Positions 1-5,622 of a stretch of 7,431 bases of DNA are shown here, piece by piece (the first letter of the stretch is position 1; the number at the start of each line of letters is the position of its first letter). The DNA is from Actinocrinis sp046724665 (GTDB lineage Bacteria; Actinomycetota; Actinomycetes; Streptomycetales; Catenulisporaceae). Both the position numbers and the translations under genes were made by a program. The DNA lies in the NCBI GenBank assembly GCA_046724665.1, contig JBKOWZ010000128.1:1-7431 (forward strand), given 5' to 3'. The notes below the pieces were generated by a model that saw only the letters and a program-made list of their open reading frames with translations, did no database searches and was not told the origin of the DNA.

Positions 1-1899
1 TGTAAATGCCTTGAATGTGGAGCCGGGCTGCACCTGTCCCTGGGTGGCCCAGTTGTACTGGGTCGTGCCGCCGTAGAACGCGATCAGCTCGCCGGTCTGC
101 GGATCGACCGCGGCCAGCGCCGGGTAGAGGTTCTGGTCGTACCAGTTCTTCGAGTCGAGCCTGGACAGCAGCTGGTCCTGGACCGCCTTCTTGGCCAGCT
201 CCATGTACTTCTGGTTGAAGGTGGTGACGATGGTGTAGCCGCCGTTGCCGGACTCTATCTGGCTGAGCGTGGGGATGCCGCTGTTCGGGTTCGCGGCCGC
301 GTACGAGTCGATCCAGTTCTTGACCGCCTGCGCCATCTGCTGCTGCTCGACGGTCTCGGTGGTGCTGGTCTGGGACACCACGGCCGGGAACTTCGCCACC
401 GCGGTGGTGTAGTCGGCCTGGCTGATCAGGCCGTAGGACTGCATGTTCTTGAGGATCGCGGCCCAGCGGGTCTTGAACTGGTTCTGCCAGAACTGCCGGG
501 TCGCCGCGTCCTCGGTCGCGTCCCAGCCCTTGCTGTAGTTGGTCGGCTGGTTGACCAGCGACGCCAGCAGCGCGGCCTCGGCCGGGCTCTTGACCTGGCT
601 GATGTCCTTGCCGAGCCAGGCCTTCGAGGCGGCCTGGATGCCGTAGGCGTTGCGCCCGAAGAAGACCGTGTTCAGGTACTCCTGCATCACCCGGTCCTTG
701 GTCCAGGTCTTGCCGATCTTGAGCGCTATGAAAATCTCGTCGATCTTCCGGCTGAAGGTCTGGTTCTGCGTCAGGTAGGCGTTCTTGACGAACTGCTGGG
801 TCAGCGTCGAGCCGCCCTGGAGCGGCTTGCCCTGGATGTCGTTGACGAACGAGCGCAGCATGCCGGTGTAGGAGATGCCCGGGTTGGTGCGGAAGGTCTT
901 GTCCTCCGCCGCGATGATCGCGTTCTGCATCACCACCGGGATCTGGCTGATGTTCACCGTCTGGCGGTTCTTCGAACCCATGCTCGCGATGACGGTGCTG
1001 CCGTCGTCGTAGGTGAAGTTGGTCACCTGCGCGGTGGAGGCCAGCGACTCGGCGGTGGGGATCTGCACGGTGGCGTACTCGAACGCGATCAGGCCGATCA
1101 GCAGGAAGAAGCCGCCGAGGGTGACCGAGCAGACCTGCTTGATCGACGGCATCCAGTGCCGCCAGCCGGTCCTGCCGGTGCGCGGGTAGTCGAAGTACCG
1201 GTGGTAGCCGGTCTTCTTGGCCGGCCGCTGCGCCGCGCGCTCGGCAGCGCGCCGCCCGGCGCCGTTGCGGGTCGAGCGGCCGTCGATGGCGCTCGGTCCA
1301 TAGCGGTCCGAGCGGTCCTGGCCGGGTGCGTACTCGGTCTCGCCGTCGGCGCCGCGGCGCGCGGCCCGCCGCTCTTCGAGGCGGGAACGGCGGCGCGGGA
1401 AGTCGCCGGGGCCGCCCGCGCCTGCGCCGGGCTGCTCGGGGTACGACGGCATCTGGCGCGTTCCGGCGCCACCGCCCTCGCCGTAGACCACTTCGCCGGG
1501 GATGGGGTTCTGCTGTCCGCGCGCCCGGTGGCCACCGCCGCGGCCGGTTCCCTCATAGGGGTCACCGGAGGACGGCTGGCCGTACGCGCGCGAGCCCCCG
1601 CCCCCGCCCGCGCCGTCACCGCCGTAGCCGCGCTCCGCGCCGTATCCGCGTGGGCCTGAGGAACCGCCCGCGCCGCTTGCGGCGCCGTAGCCCCGGTCCC
1701 CGGCTCCGGCATTGCCCTGACCGGCGTCACCGTAGCCGCGGGCGCCGGATCCGCCCGACTGGCCGTAGCCCCGATTCGTCCCGTTCCCCGCGCCGTCGCC
1801 CTCGCCTGACTGGGCGCCGTAGCCGCGTCTGCCGCTCCCGTAGGACCGTGATTCGCCTCCAGGCACGTCGCCGCGCCCGTACTCGTGATCTCCGCCCAT
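1..1899 (-). CDS. Class A penicillin-binding protein (bifunctional transglycosylase/transpeptidase), C-terminus outside window
   Basis: This enzyme polymerises lipid II glycan strands and cross-links peptidoglycan at the outer face of the membrane. The 633 visible residues read in order as follows. Residues 1-160 are a Gly-rich disordered tail with RGYG repeats. Residues 168-250 are Arg-rich and juxtamembrane, including YFDYPRTGRTGWRHW. One membrane helix lies at about 258-278. The GT51 domain spans about 290-500, with AAEDKTF (putative catalytic E332), GGSTLTQQFVKN at 362-372 and EYLNTVFFGRNAYGIQAAS at 408-425. The transpeptidase domain opens with LAAVDPQTGELIAFYGG and reaches PGSTFKAFT, the SxxK motif with nucleophile S627 and K630. 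The window ends there, so the SxN and KTG motifs are not visible. The ATG at 1899 has AGGGAG 12 bases upstream, a slightly long spacing. It is transcribed divergently from padR. The family is certain; the exact paralogue (ponA-like) is inferred from synteny. Confidence 0.95.
   Translation of the reverse strand, partial: MGGDHEYGRGDVPGGESRSYGSGRRGYGAQSGEGDGAGNGTNRGYGQSGGSGARGYGDAGQGNAGAGDRGYGAASGAGGSSGPRGYGAERGYGGDGAGGGGGSRAYGQPSSGDPYEGTGRGGGHRARGQQNPIPGEVVYGEGGGAGTRQMPSYPEQPGAGAGGPGDFPRRRSRLEERRAARRGADGETEYAPGQDRSDRYGPSAIDGRSTRNGAGRRAAERAAQRPAKKTGYHRYFDYPRTGRTGWRHWMPSIKQVCSVTLGGFFLLIGLIAFEYATVQIPTAESLASTAQVTNFTYDDGSTVIASMGSKNRQTVNISQIPVVMQNAIIAAEDKTFRTNPGISYTGMLRSFVNDIQGKPLQGGSTLTQQFVKNAYLTQNQTFSRKIDEIFIALKIGKTWTKDRVMQEYLNTVFFGRNAYGIQAASKAWLGKDISQVKSPAEAALLASLVNQPTNYSKGWDATEDAATRQFWQNQFKTRWAAILKNMQSYGLISQADYTTAVAKFPAVVSQTSTTETVEQQQMAQAVKNWIDSYAAANPNSGIPTLSQIESGNGGYTIVTTFNQKYMELAKKAVQDQLLSRLDSKNWYDQNLYPALAAVDPQTGELIAFYGGTTQYNWATQGQVQPGSTFKAFT
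1579..1827 (-). repeat. RGYG repeat tract in the PBP cytoplasmic tail
   Basis: Six RGYG units and one RAYG unit occur at residues 25, 43, 54, 69, 84, 90 and 104 of the PBP. They are separated by 6-18 residues of Gly, Ser, Ala, Asp, Asn and Gln. In the DNA each unit appears on the plus strand as a GCCGTAGCC(G/C)CG-like 12-mer, so the tract probably grew by slippage or unequal exchange. It is low-complexity and predicted disordered, and the downstream membrane helix places it in the cytoplasm. No enzymatic role is expected. Confidence 0.85.
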
Positions 1900-2118
1900 T
1901 AGCCGCGTCCGCTCCCTGTGCCTCTTGCCTGGCCTCCCCGGTAAGACGAGCACCTCTCCGGGGGCGGTTCCCCGCGCCGACACGGCGCGATTGGCAAGCA
2001 GAGTACGCCGACTGCCCGAACTGCCTGAAGTCGGGTGGCCGCTTTACTGCTGTTCGCTGGGCGATGTCCGAAATTCGGGTGGTATGACGGCATTCGTGCA
2101 CACACCACGCAGCGGGAC

Positions 2119-2148
2119 TTGTCAGCCGCGCCGGTCTACACCTATCGT
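2119..2148 (+). promoter_or_regulatory. Predicted padR(-ino1) promoter
   Basis: TTGTCA (2119-2124, five of six matches to TTGACA) is followed after 18 bases by TATCGT (2143-2148), which fits the actinobacterial TANNNT -10 rule. The predicted transcription start near 2155 falls inside the palindrome at 2151-2173, the classic geometry for repression by blocking polymerase. The call rests on sequence match alone. Confidence 0.6.
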
Positions 2149-2150
2149 GT

Positions 2151-2173
2151 CGATGTATCGGACCGATACATCG
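2151..2173. promoter_or_regulatory. Perfect 23-bp palindrome, probable PadR operator
   Basis: The arms CGATGTATCGG (2151-2161) and CCGATACATCG (2163-2173) are exact reverse complements around a single central A. Each arm is itself a smaller dyad (CGAT-GT-ATCG and CGAT-AC-ATCG). The site contains ATGT...ACAT, the half-site signature reported for PadR operators, here separated by 11 bases rather than the 8 of the Lactobacillus/Bacillus type. It overlaps the predicted +1 of padR. Binding by the adjacent PadR protein is inferred from position and symmetry. Confidence 0.7.
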
Positions 2174-2223
2174 TTTCGAGCGGTCTTCGCCGTATGGACA
2201 CGCACCGTACAACGTGCGGTTCG

Positions 2224-2241
2224 CCGGCGGAAGACCGCCGG
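2224..2241 (+). other. GC hairpin in the padR leader (first)
   Basis: CCGGCGG and CCGCCGG form a perfect 7-bp stem around an AAGA loop, about 70 bases downstream of the predicted transcription start and before the SD. There is no U tract after it, so it is not an obvious intrinsic terminator. It could be a leader structure affecting RNA stability or elongation. Confidence 0.45.
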
Positions 2242-2249
2242 TCATCCGA

Positions 2250-2263
2250 CCCCGGCGCCGGGG
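2250..2263 (+). other. GC palindrome in the padR leader (second)
   Basis: A 14-base perfect palindrome, CCCCGGCGCCGGGG, lies 17 bases before the SD sequence GGAGG. As RNA it can fold as a 5-bp stem with a GCGC loop. It follows the first hairpin in tandem. Confidence 0.4.
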
Positions 2264-2286
2264 CCGGTACGCAGCTGTGAGGAGGC

Positions 2287-2913
2287 ATGGTGGCGAAGCG
2301 CTCCGGGGTGCTCGAGTTCGCCGTCCTCGGCCTGCTCCACGAGTCGCCGATGCACGGATACGAGCTGCGCAAGCGCCTCAACGTCCTGCTCGGCTCGTTG
2401 CGGATGTTCTCCTACGGCTCGCTCTACCCGTGCCTCAAGGAGCTGGTAGCCAGGGGCTGGCTCGTCGAAGACGCGCAGGCCGAGCCCCAGCCGCCGCGCC
2501 GGACCCCCGCCAGGAGCGCCGCGCACACCGGCGCGGGCGGGCCGCAGCGCCGGTCGAAGATCGTCTACCGGCTCACTCCCGAGGGCGAGGAGCGGTTCAG
2601 CCAGCTGCTGTCCGACGCCGGGCCCTCCGCGTGGGAGGACGAGAACTTCGGCGTGCACTTCGCCTTCTTCGGCCGCACGGACGCCGCGGTCCGGCTGCGG
2701 ATCCTGGAGGGGCGCCGCTCCCGCCTCGAGGAGCGCCTCGACCTGTTCCGCCAGTCCCTCATCCGCACCCGGGAGCGGCTGGACCGCTACACCCTCGAGG
2801 CGCAGCGGCACGGCCTCGAATCGGTGGAGCGCGAGGTCCGCTGGCTCAATGAGCTGATCAAGACCGAGCACGACCAGCAACTCGGCCCGCAGGTGGGCCC
2901 GCCCGCCGTCTAG
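2287..2913 (+). CDS. PadR-family winged-helix transcriptional regulator
   Basis: A 208-residue DNA-binding repressor of the PadR family. Residues 7-60 form the winged helix-turn-helix, with the diagnostic LEFAVLGLLHESPMHGYELRKRL and FSYGSLYPCLKELVARGWL stretches. The wing continues with KIVYRLTPEGEERF at 91-104. Residues 117-200 form the helical dimerisation domain, with ENFGVHFAFFG and an Arg/Glu-rich coiled segment ending RHGLESVEREVRWLNELI. Residues 62-90 are a Pro/Arg/Ala-rich insertion between the two wing strands. GGAGG at 2281-2285 sits only 1 base before ATG 2287 and 4 before GTG 2290, so the GTG two residues shorter may be the real start. It lies 85 bases upstream of ino1, same strand, with no clear promoter between them. 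The likely role is repression of itself and ino1 through the palindrome upstream; this is inference. Confidence 0.93.
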   Translation: MVAKRSGVLEFAVLGLLHESPMHGYELRKRLNVLLGSLRMFSYGSLYPCLKELVARGWLVEDAQAEPQPPRRTPARSAAHTGAGGPQRRSKIVYRLTPEGEERFSQLLSDAGPSAWEDENFGVHFAFFGRTDAAVRLRILEGRRSRLEERLDLFRQSLIRTRERLDRYTLEAQRHGLESVEREVRWLNELIKTEHDQQLGPQVGPPAV

Positions 2914-2998
2914 GCCGCGGGCAAGCCAGTCCCCCACGATCGAGGGCGCGACCAGACCCGCCCACCGAAGATCGACTAGCCAGAAGGAGCAACACCGC

Positions 2999-4078
2999 AT
3001 GGGTTCGGTACGCGTAGCCATCGTCGGGGTGGGCAACTGCGCCTCCTCCCTCGTGCAGGGCGTCGAGTACTACAAAGACGCCGACCCGTCCGCCAAGGTG
3101 CCGGGTCTCATGCACGTGCAGTTCGGCGACTACCACGTGCGCGACATCGAGTTCGTGGCCGCGTTCGACGTGGACGCCAAGAAGGTCGGCCAGGACCTGG
3201 CGCACGCCATCAACGCCTCGGAGAACAACACGATCAAGATCGCCGACGTCCCGCCGACCGGCGTGATCGTGCAGCGCGGCCACACCCTCGACGGGCTGGG
3301 CAAGTACTACCAGCAGATGATCGAGGAGTCGCCCGAGGCCGCGGTGGACATGGTGCGGGCGCTCAAGGAGGCGCGGGCCGACGTGCTGGTCTGCTACCTG
3401 CCGGTGGGCTCCGAGCAGGCGGCCAGGTTCTACGCGCAGGCCGCGATCGACGCCAAGGTCGCCTTCGTCAACGCCCTGCCGGTCTTCATCGCCGGCACCA
3501 AGGAGTGGGCGGACAAGTTCACCGAGGCCGGCGTGCCGATCGTCGGCGACGACATCAAGTCGCAGGTCGGCGCGACCATCACACACCGGGTGCTGGCCAA
3601 GCTGTTCGAGGACCGCGGCGTCGTGCTCGACCGGACCATGCAGCTGAACGTCGGCGGCAACATGGACTTCATGAACATGCTCGAGCGCGAGCGGCTGGAG
3701 TCCAAGAAGATCTCCAAGACCCAGGCGGTCACCTCGCAGCTGTCGCACGACATCGGCAAGGGCAACGTGCACATCGGCCCGTCCGACTACGTCTCCTGGC
3801 TCGACGACCGCAAGTGGGCGTACGTGCGCCTCGAGGGCCGCGCCTTCGGCGACGTGCCGCTGAACCTGGAGTACAAGCTCGAAGTCTGGGACTCGCCGAA
3901 CTCGGCCGGCGTCATCATCGACGCGCTGCGCTGCGCGAAGATCGCGCTGGACCGGGGGATCGGCGGCCCGCTGCTTTCGGCCTCGTCCTACTTCATGAAG
4001 TCCCCGCCGGTGCAGTACTTCGACGACGAGGCGCGCGACGCGGTCGAGAAGTTCATCAACGGCGAAGTCGACCGCTAA
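2999..4078 (+). CDS. ino1: myo-Inositol-1-phosphate synthase
   Basis: Converts D-glucose 6-phosphate to 1D-myo-inositol 3-phosphate (L-myo-inositol 1-phosphate) using NAD+ (EC 5.5.1.4), in the cytosol. It is the committed step to inositol for phosphatidylinositol and, in actinomycetes that make it, mycothiol. The 359-residue length suits the short bacterial/archaeal form. Visible hallmarks are the Rossmann NAD loop IVGVGNCASSLVQG (residues 8-21), NALPVFIAG (158-166), the signature VGDDIKSQVGAT (182-193), LNVGGNMDFMNM (216-227), LEYKLEVWDSPNSAG (290-304, with the probable catalytic K293) and SYFMKSPP (330-337). AAGGAG at 2984-2989 lies 9 bases before the ATG, a textbook start. It follows padR closely and is probably in its operon. 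A 7-bp hairpin just after the stop may end the transcript. Confidence 0.97.
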   Translation: MGSVRVAIVGVGNCASSLVQGVEYYKDADPSAKVPGLMHVQFGDYHVRDIEFVAAFDVDAKKVGQDLAHAINASENNTIKIADVPPTGVIVQRGHTLDGLGKYYQQMIEESPEAAVDMVRALKEARADVLVCYLPVGSEQAARFYAQAAIDAKVAFVNALPVFIAGTKEWADKFTEAGVPIVGDDIKSQVGATITHRVLAKLFEDRGVVLDRTMQLNVGGNMDFMNMLERERLESKKISKTQAVTSQLSHDIGKGNVHIGPSDYVSWLDDRKWAYVRLEGRAFGDVPLNLEYKLEVWDSPNSAGVIIDALRCAKIALDRGIGGPLLSASSYFMKSPPVQYFDDEARDAVEKFINGEVDR

Positions 4079-4089
4079 GGCGACCGTGA

Positions 4090-4106
4090 GGCGTCCGAGG
4101 GACGCC
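4090..4106 (+). terminator. Candidate transcription terminator after ino1
   Basis: GGCGTCC (4090-4096) and GGACGCC (4100-4106) form a perfect 7-bp stem around GAG, 11 bases after the ino1 stop codon. No U-run follows, which is common for actinobacterial terminator-like hairpins but makes the call provisional. Confidence 0.4.
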
Positions 4107-4108
4107 GC

Positions 4109-4136
4109 GTGACAGCCTGGGGCGGGCCGGTAGGCT
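4109..4136 (+). promoter_or_regulatory. Predicted promoter for a leaderless mRNA
   Basis: GTGACA (4109-4114, five of six to TTGACA), a 16-base spacer and TAGGCT (4131-4136, TANNNT) place the expected transcription start about 7 bases downstream of the -10, on the A of the ATG at 4143. No Shine-Dalgarno sequence precedes that ATG. Both observations point to leaderless transcription, which is common in actinobacteria. Confidence 0.6.
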
Positions 4137-4142
4137 CGCCCC
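4119..4142. repeat. Inverted repeat across the -10 element and up to the start codon
   Basis: GGGGCGGGCC (4119-4128) and GGCTCGCCCC (4133-4142) pair over 10 positions with one G-T mismatch around a GGTA loop. The right arm overlaps most of the TAGGCT -10 and ends on the base before ATG 4143. It may be an operator, or part of a terminator for read-through from ino1. Confidence 0.5.
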
Positions 4143-4439
4143 ATGTCGCGCAAGGTGCTCTGGGGAATCGTGGTGGGGGCGCTCGTGGTCGCGGGCTACC
4201 TCTACTGGGTGAACCAGGCCAAGAGCCACTACGCGACGACCGGCGACTGCGTGGCGACCCCGAAGCCCGGCCAGCTGGTCCACGTCCCCTGCGACAGCTC
4301 GGGAGCGCTGCGCGTACTGGCCAGGTTCCCCGGCGACGACTCGAACCAGTGCGACGCGGTGCGCGGCACCACGCGCGCCTTCATCGAGTACCCGAAGGGC
4401 GAGGCGGCCTTCGTACTGTGCGCGGGAGCCGTGAAGTGA
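4143..4439 (+). CDS. Small membrane-anchored LppU/SCO3897-like protein
   Basis: A 98-residue protein of unknown function. Residues 1-4 (MSRK) are positively charged and residues 5-23 form a hydrophobic helix, so the rest should lie outside the cytoplasmic membrane. There is no lipobox, so it looks like a signal anchor rather than a lipoprotein. The outer domain has four cysteines (C36, C50, C70, C93) in the order GDCV, VPC, QCDAVRGTT and FVLCAG, which resembles from memory the C-terminal domain of LppU/SCO3897-family proteins and suggests two disulfides. It is shorter than many members, which carry long proline-rich N-terminal regions. SCO3897 lies near ino1 in Streptomyces, which supports the assignment. 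There is no SD; the promoter points to a leaderless mRNA. The last four bases overlap the start of the DUF1697 gene. Confidence 0.8.
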   Translation: MSRKVLWGIVVGALVVAGYLYWVNQAKSHYATTGDCVATPKPGQLVHVPCDSSGALRVLARFPGDDSNQCDAVRGTTRAFIEYPKGEAAFVLCAGAVK

Positions 4440-5008
4440 CGGTTCGTTACGCCGCCTTGCTCGCCGCGGTGAACGTGGGGAAGCGCCAGGTCCCGATGGC
4501 GCAGCTGCGAGAGCTGCTCGCCGGCCTGGGCTACGCGGACGTGCGCACGTACCTCGCCAGTGGGAACGCCGTCTTCGCCGCGGACGGCGAAGACAACAAG
4601 GGCGAGCAGCAGGACGCGATCGCAGCCAGGATCTCGGCAGCTCTGGCGGACCGCTTCGGGTTCGAGGTGCCGTGTCTGGTGCGCGACGGCGCGTACTTGA
4701 ACCGCGTGGTGGAGGCGTGCCCGTTCCCGGCGGACGATGTGGCGGGCAAGCAGCTGCACGCGATCTTCCATGCGGATCCCATCGTCGCCGATCGGTACGC
4801 GGACATCGACCAGGCGGCGTTCCTGCCTGAGGAGTTCCGGATCGGCGACCGGGTGATGTACCTCTACCTTCCCGGCGGCATCGGCCGCTCCGCGCTGGCC
4901 GCAGCACTGTCGAAGCCGGCGGCGCGCGTCAAGGGCATCCTGGCGACCGGCCGCAACTGGAACACGGTCAAGGCACTCGCCCAGATGACCGCGGGCGCGG
5001 ACGGTTAA
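4436..5008 (+). CDS. DUF1697 family protein
   Basis: A 190-residue protein of the DUF1697 family, whose biochemical role is not known to me. The N-terminal ferredoxin-like half is typical: RYAALLAAVNVGKRQVPMAQ, then LLAGLGYADVRTYLASGNAVF (residues 29-47). The C-terminal half follows, with VRDGAYLNRVV, NWNTVKALAQM near the end and YLYLPGGIGRS (142-152). No signal peptide or membrane helix is seen, so it is cytosolic. The GTG start at 4436 overlaps the previous stop as GTGA and has GGGAG (4424-4428) 7 bases upstream, so translation is probably coupled to the LppU-like gene. An upstream in-frame extension to 4109 exists but overlaps that gene in another frame and is rejected. The gene converges on the tRNA-Ser gene 15 bases beyond its stop. 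Confidence 0.88.
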   Translation: MTVRYAALLAAVNVGKRQVPMAQLRELLAGLGYADVRTYLASGNAVFAADGEDNKGEQQDAIAARISAALADRFGFEVPCLVRDGAYLNRVVEACPFPADDVAGKQLHAIFHADPIVADRYADIDQAAFLPEEFRIGDRVMYLYLPGGIGRSALAAALSKPAARVKGILATGRNWNTVKALAQMTAGADG

Positions 5009-5023
5009 CGCAGCGGGTTGATG

Positions 5024-5108
5024 CGGAGGGCGTGGGATTCGAACCCACGATGACTCTCGTCATGCCGCTTTTCAAGAGCGGTGCCCTAGGCCACTAGGCG
5101 AGCCCTCC
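5024..5108 (-). tRNA. tRNA-Ser (anticodon UGA)
   Basis: An 85-base class II tRNA. The acceptor arms GGAGGGC (5108-5102) and GCCCTCC (5031-5025) pair fully, with discriminator G at 5024 as expected for serine. The anticodon stem CCGCT/AGCGG encloses the loop CTTGAAA, giving anticodon TGA at 5074-5072, which reads UCA and related UCN codons. The long variable arm ATGAC-GAGA-GTCAT and the T arm GTGGG-TTCGAAT-CCCAC are intact. The 3' CCA is not encoded. It lies on the opposite strand to the DUF1697 gene, convergent with it. Confidence 0.97.
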
Positions 5109-5132
5109 GGGCCGCGGGTCGCCCCGCGGTCC
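5109..5132 (-). other. Strong hairpin abutting the 5' end of tRNA-Ser
   Basis: GGGCCGCGGG (5109-5118) and CCCGCGGTCC (5123-5132) pair over 10 positions with one wobble around a 4-base loop. Read on the minus strand, it comes after the DUF74 gene and immediately before the mature tRNA end. It could terminate the DUF74 transcript or sit in the tRNA precursor leader next to the RNase P cut. A weak minus-strand -10 (TATATG, 5152-5147) lies just upstream, without a clear -35. Confidence 0.45.
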
Positions 5133-5205
5133 GGCGGTCAGTGTCTCATATAGGCGGGCTCGTCATCGGCACGTGTAGCGCGCTGCCGAGGCGCTAGTGC
5201 AGCGA

Positions 5206-5562
5206 CTAGCTCAGCGGCGAGATGCGCACGGCGGTGCCGTAGGCGCAGATCTCCGTCCAGACGTCGCCCATCTCCGAGGTGTCGAAGCGCATCGCGATGA
5301 TGGCGTTGGCGCCGCGGGCCTGCGCCTCGCCGATCATCCGGCCCATCACCTCGTTGCGGCTCTCGACCAGGACCTTGGTCATGCCGCGCAGTTCGCCGCC
5401 GAACATCGACTTGAGTCCGGCGCCCATCTGGCTGAACACGTTGCGGGAACGGACGGTCAGGCCGAACACCTCCCCGAGCACCTGGTCGATGCGGAATCCG
5501 GGGACGTCGTTGCTCGTGACCACAAGGAACTGCGGCCCGGTCCATCCAGAGGCTTCGCTCAT
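5206..5562 (-). CDS. YbjQ/UPF0145 (DUF74) family protein
   Basis: A 118-residue cytosolic protein of the DUF74 family, small proteins that form pentameric rings and have often been labelled putative heavy-metal-binding; the true function is not established. The core matches the family from residue 13 to 114: VPGFRIDQVLGEVFGLTVRSRN, a glycine-rich MGAGLKSMFGGE loop (46-57), the helix KVLVESRNEVMGRMIGEAQARGANAIIAMRFD and the closing strand TEICAYGTAVRI. The ATG at 5562 is chosen because GGGAG lies 5 bases upstream. The GTG at 5568 would start inside the SD and is unlikely. No cysteine/histidine metal cluster is visible (one Cys, C106), so metal binding is not supported here. It is divergent from the phosphodiesterase gene. 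Confidence 0.9.
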   Translation of the reverse strand: MSEASGWTGPQFLVVTSNDVPGFRIDQVLGEVFGLTVRSRNVFSQMGAGLKSMFGGELRGMTKVLVESRNEVMGRMIGEAQARGANAIIAMRFDTSEMGDVWTEICAYGTAVRISPLS

Positions 5563-5576
5563 GTCCACTCCCGTGT

Positions 5577-5622
5577 TGTGTGAAGGTGCGAAATGCTGTG
5601 TGAATAGGGACGGCTGTGTGAA
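5577..5622. repeat. Three TGTGTGAA direct repeats between divergent genes
   Basis: TGTGTGAA occurs at 5577-5584, 5597-5604 and 5615-5622, with start-to-start distances of 20 and 18 bases. The last two copies extend to an identical 12-mer, GCTGTGTGAATA (5595-5606 and 5613-5624). The cluster lies 15-62 bases upstream of the DUF74 start codon, a suitable place for an activator or repressor. The binding protein is unknown. Confidence 0.6.

Larger units (their letters stand above)
1900..2286. other. Divergent intergenic region between the PBP gene and padR
   Basis: This 387-base stretch has no credible gene; open frames here lack the GC3 bias of the neighbours. The padR-proximal part holds a promoter at 2119-2148, an operator-like palindrome at 2151-2173 and two GC hairpins at 2224-2241 and 2250-2263. 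The PBP-proximal part is the likely leader of the PBP mRNA. It includes an inverted repeat CCCCGG/CCGGGG (1936-1941 and 1958-1963) and a weak minus-strand -10 candidate TACTCT near 2005-2010 without a good -35, so the PBP promoter is not confidently placed. Confidence 0.6.

Noticed and set aside
1326..2087. Arg-rich plus-strand frame opposite the PBP N-terminus
   Set aside because: It is the antisense shadow of the RGYG and Arg-rich PBP tail; its composition follows directly from the complementary repeats.
1899..2108. Minus-strand 69-codon frame ending TAATG on the PBP start codon
   Set aside because: The one-base overlap with the PBP ATG looked like translational coupling, but the codons lack GC3 bias, no SD precedes the GTG and no domain is recognisable. 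It reads as PBP leader DNA.
2858..4153. 431-codon minus-strand frame antisense to ino1
   Set aside because: Long antisense frames are expected opposite GC-rich genes; its Val/Asp/His/Leu-rich product is the typical shadow and ino1 is unmistakable.
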